64,000 nt of DNA from Ziziphus jujuba (lineage: Eukaryota; Streptophyta; Magnoliopsida; Rosales; Rhamnaceae), in NCBI RefSeq assembly GCF_031755915.1, contig NC_083389.1, positions 17,663,001-17,727,000 on the forward strand, read 5' to 3'. Below are positions 61,758 through 64,000 of this stretch, one piece after another. Each line of letters begins with the position of its first letter. Positions within the stretch are counted from its first letter, which is position 1. Below the pieces are notes generated by a model that was not told where the DNA came from, did no database searches, and saw nothing but the letters and a program-made list of their open reading frames with translations. A program made the translations under genes and the position numbers.

Positions 61758-61925
61758 AGACTTGAAGTAACCAACAACCAAACTACCTGATAATTTAGCG
61801 AATTGGTCAATAAGCTGACCCATTGCACCAGATGCATCTGATATGAACACCTATTCTCCTTTCTTGGGATTAAACACCTTGGAGAATCCAACATGAGCAG
61901 ACAAACTGGGTATACTAATATTGAT
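61758..61925 (-). pseudogene. Alkenal double-bond reductase (MDR superfamily) gene fragment
   Basis: The minus strand encodes a piece resembling the start of the NADP-binding domain of plant NADP-dependent alkenal double-bond reductases. Readable blocks are SIPSLSAHVGF, SKVFNPKKGE, a stop (TAG at 61852-61854) where these enzymes have Tyr, then VFISDASGAMGQLIDQ and FAKLSGSLVVGYFKS. Functional relatives read roughly GLTAYAGF, SPKKGEY, SAASGAVGQLVGQFAK. It covers about one exon; similarity fades on both sides. The internal stop and lack of flanking exons mark a dead copy. Confidence 0.7.
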
Positions 61926-64000
61926 AGGATCGACTCTGGAAACCCTCTAGGATTTTCCGAGTGGGCCCACATAGTGAAGTCCAACTAGGCAATCCCTAGA
62001 GAATATCCAATGAAACTTTACTTAAATTGTAGACATACAAACATTATAATATTAAATAATACCTCAATATATAGATAAAGTCACAACAATATGTAAAAAT
62101 GAGCTTTTTTGATGACCAGATGTATATGTTTTTCCCATGAGAAAAAAAAAAAAGTAAAATAAAATAAAATCAGGATGTAAGGGCTTACTTTTTTGAGGTT
62201 TTATTGGGGCAACTTTAATGGCAACAATAATAAGTTTGCTTCCACCCCCCATCATTTCTCATTACTGGTTAGCTATAATAAAAACAAAACTTAGAATTTT
62301 GAAGATGTTTTTCTTATTTTTAGTGCGTTGTTGGCTTTTATGTGACATTAATGTTTGTTATTTGCTATTTTTTTTCTTTGTATTTGATTGATATGGTAAA
62401 TACAAAAAAATTTCTTAGCTGAAATGAATAAAGTTTCTTCTGGTAAGTAGAGAATGTTACTGAGAAAATAGTGGAAGATATGTGAAAGAAAACATATTGT
62501 CTGGATTAGTATCACAACTTTTTAAATGATAAATATACACATTTGATGTGATCAACTTAAGTTTTTAGGACTTATTATGCATAAAAAAACATAAAAATTG
62601 GTGATAATGAAATCTGGGAACTGATTATGTCAGGATTCGTCGAGACTTACCTATTGGAATTCTAGAATAGCCTTGATTGAGGAAAACCCCACCGGAAGTT
62701 CTACAGAAAATCCGATAACGTCTCTCCTGTAAATCAAACTTCCTCAAATATTATTTACATAGGAAACTCACTTCAAAAGTACACATCCTTATTCTTTCCC
62801 CCTTACTACAAGTTTTCACAAATTAATAGGACTTCAGTAACAACATCATAAAAATAAAAATAATAAATCATAAATATCTTTTTGTGTGTCGGGGTCTTTC
62901 CCAGAGTTCTCACCATAACTTTGGGATGGCCTCAACTCTTCCCCAAATTTTGACTTAACATAGAAATATAGTCCTATAAATTTATAGTTGTCTACACCTT
63001 CCATTTACTACAATTTTACAGCACTCCACGAATATATCAGCATATAAATACAAATAAAAAGATAGTAATAATAATACAGAATATCCTAGGTCCATAATAT
63101 ATCTAGCAGTGGGGAGTAAAACCATAATGATATTCGTAATAATAATAATAATGATAATAAATGAAACAACTTGGGTCCCATACCCTAAACCATACAACTC
63201 ACAACTCAAAATCTAAGAAATATAAATATGTGAAATTATGCCATTTAGAAGCAATGAATTGTAAGATAAGTAAAAGAATTAAAATAAATATGTAGAAATA
63301 CTACTTTAAATTGAATGATTGAGGTCACAATAATAATTTCGATAACATCACCATTATTTAGAATTAACATAAATATATAAATATATATATATATATATAC
63401 ATCATTCTGAATATGTATACAGTTCCTCTAAGGTTCTGAATGACATACCTGTTGGTTAATACACCTGCTCGAAGGCTGAAATATCCATTCGATGGCTAAC
63501 CTGGATTTCTATTATCGGTATTGTACAAACTTCCTCATTACTCAACTACACACACATTGATGTACAATGTGACGTACTTGTGCACATTCTTAGAATTAAA
63601 TTGCTCGTGGATAAGCTGCCACTACCTGTATGGTTAGGGGTGGTTGCTTATGTTGGCCATTCAATCCACTAATCTCATAGGCAGCAGAAATACAGTACTA
63701 GAATACTCATAGGCATAGTCCATATCTAATCGTTTGTTAATATAACCAGGTCATTGCAACAGTACTATATGGTATACCTAATTACAAAATGTATTGAAAA
63801 GACACTTGACGCACCATATGATATACTAATATTGTCAAGTGATGTTTGGCGTCCCAGACACCACTTGACAGAAGGGGAAGTAGAAGAGAAACCTGCTTAC
63901 GACCCATCTACCATCCAAAGGCATTGGTACTAGATAATTTATCATCCTATAGCTAAAAGGAGGGTGGCTAATGTTATCATTACAAAATACCTATTTATCC
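61926..64000. other. Repeat-like, non-coding sequence to the window end
   Basis: No gene recognised. Composition from 62630 onward is more even than the intergenic average and may derive from a retroelement, but no LTR pair, primer-binding site or coding domain is visible. (TA)n lies at 63378-63398. A strong hairpin at 63833-63870 is listed separately. Confidence 0.4.
63833..63870. repeat. Perfect-length hairpin, 17-bp stem, 4-base loop
   Basis: Left arm TGTCAAGTGATGTTTGG, loop CGTC, right arm CCAGACACCACTTGACA. There are two non-Watson-Crick positions, one a G-U wobble in the plus-strand RNA. CACTTGAC also occurs at 63803-63810, 30 bp upstream. Confidence 0.8.

Noticed and set aside
62630..64000. 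Possible LTR retrotransposon
   Set aside because: Composition is suggestive but no LTR pair, primer-binding site, polypurine tract or pol domain could be found within the window.

Overview
The window is nuclear DNA from a flowering plant, most likely a eudicot. The genes have short exons with GT-AG introns, T-rich introns, 5'UTR introns and TATA boxes. They sit in a very AT-rich background full of (TA)n, (TTA)n and poly-A/T tracts, and the proteins belong to plant families. There are no operons, CRISPR arrays, ribosomal RNA genes or recognisable tRNAs.

Layout: (1) 1.35-9.29 kb, minus strand: a complete lipin-type phosphatidate phosphatase (PAH1/PAH2 type, 914 aa, ten coding exons). It has a GC-AG last intron and a hAT-like MITE in one intron. 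(2) 9.3-17.6 kb: AT-rich intergenic DNA with a 1.3 kb foldback element. (3) 17.59-18.92 kb, plus: an intronless GOST/lung-seven-transmembrane protein (CAND6/CAND7 type). (4) 18.9-29.6 kb: intergenic, with a PIF/Harbinger-like MITE and tandem AT-rich duplications. (5) 29.60-30.09 kb, minus: a small conserved-looking plant protein with a His-rich stretch. (6) 30.1-36.8 kb: intergenic. (7) 36.84-39.13 kb, plus: an intronless half-size ABCG transporter. (8) 41.3-45.2 kb, plus: an RS2Z32/RS2Z33-type SR splicing factor (308 aa, six coding exons plus a 5'UTR intron). (9) 46.3-47.6 kb, plus: a four-exon YkgJ-like cysteine-cluster protein. (10) 47.6-50.4 kb: a repeat-rich stretch with a hAT-like element carrying a perfect 8-bp target duplication, and a fresh 96-bp tandem repeat. 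(11) 50.69-51.31 kb, plus: a secreted single-FAS1-domain protein. (12) 52.43-53.02 kb, plus: an acidic hypothetical protein. (13) 54.26-55.99 kb, minus: a four-exon type I membrane protein of unknown function. (14) 56-64 kb: non-coding, with a six-unit minisatellite, a decayed alkenal reductase fragment, a SINE-like trace and a strong hairpin.

The genes are independent transcription units and do not form a pathway. Functions include membrane lipid synthesis (PAH), possible lipid or suberin precursor export (ABCG), pre-mRNA splicing (RS2Z), Golgi/endomembrane (GOST) and cell wall (FAS1). No clearly new multi-gene system was seen. The most interesting items are the well-bounded non-autonomous transposons, the GC-AG intron in PAH, the two-type ~100-bp minisatellite, the possible stop-introducing exon in the SR gene, and two small uncharacterised proteins. 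Exon boundaries were derived by eye from splice consensus and reading-frame continuity. All four spliced models keep frame and have lengths divisible by three.
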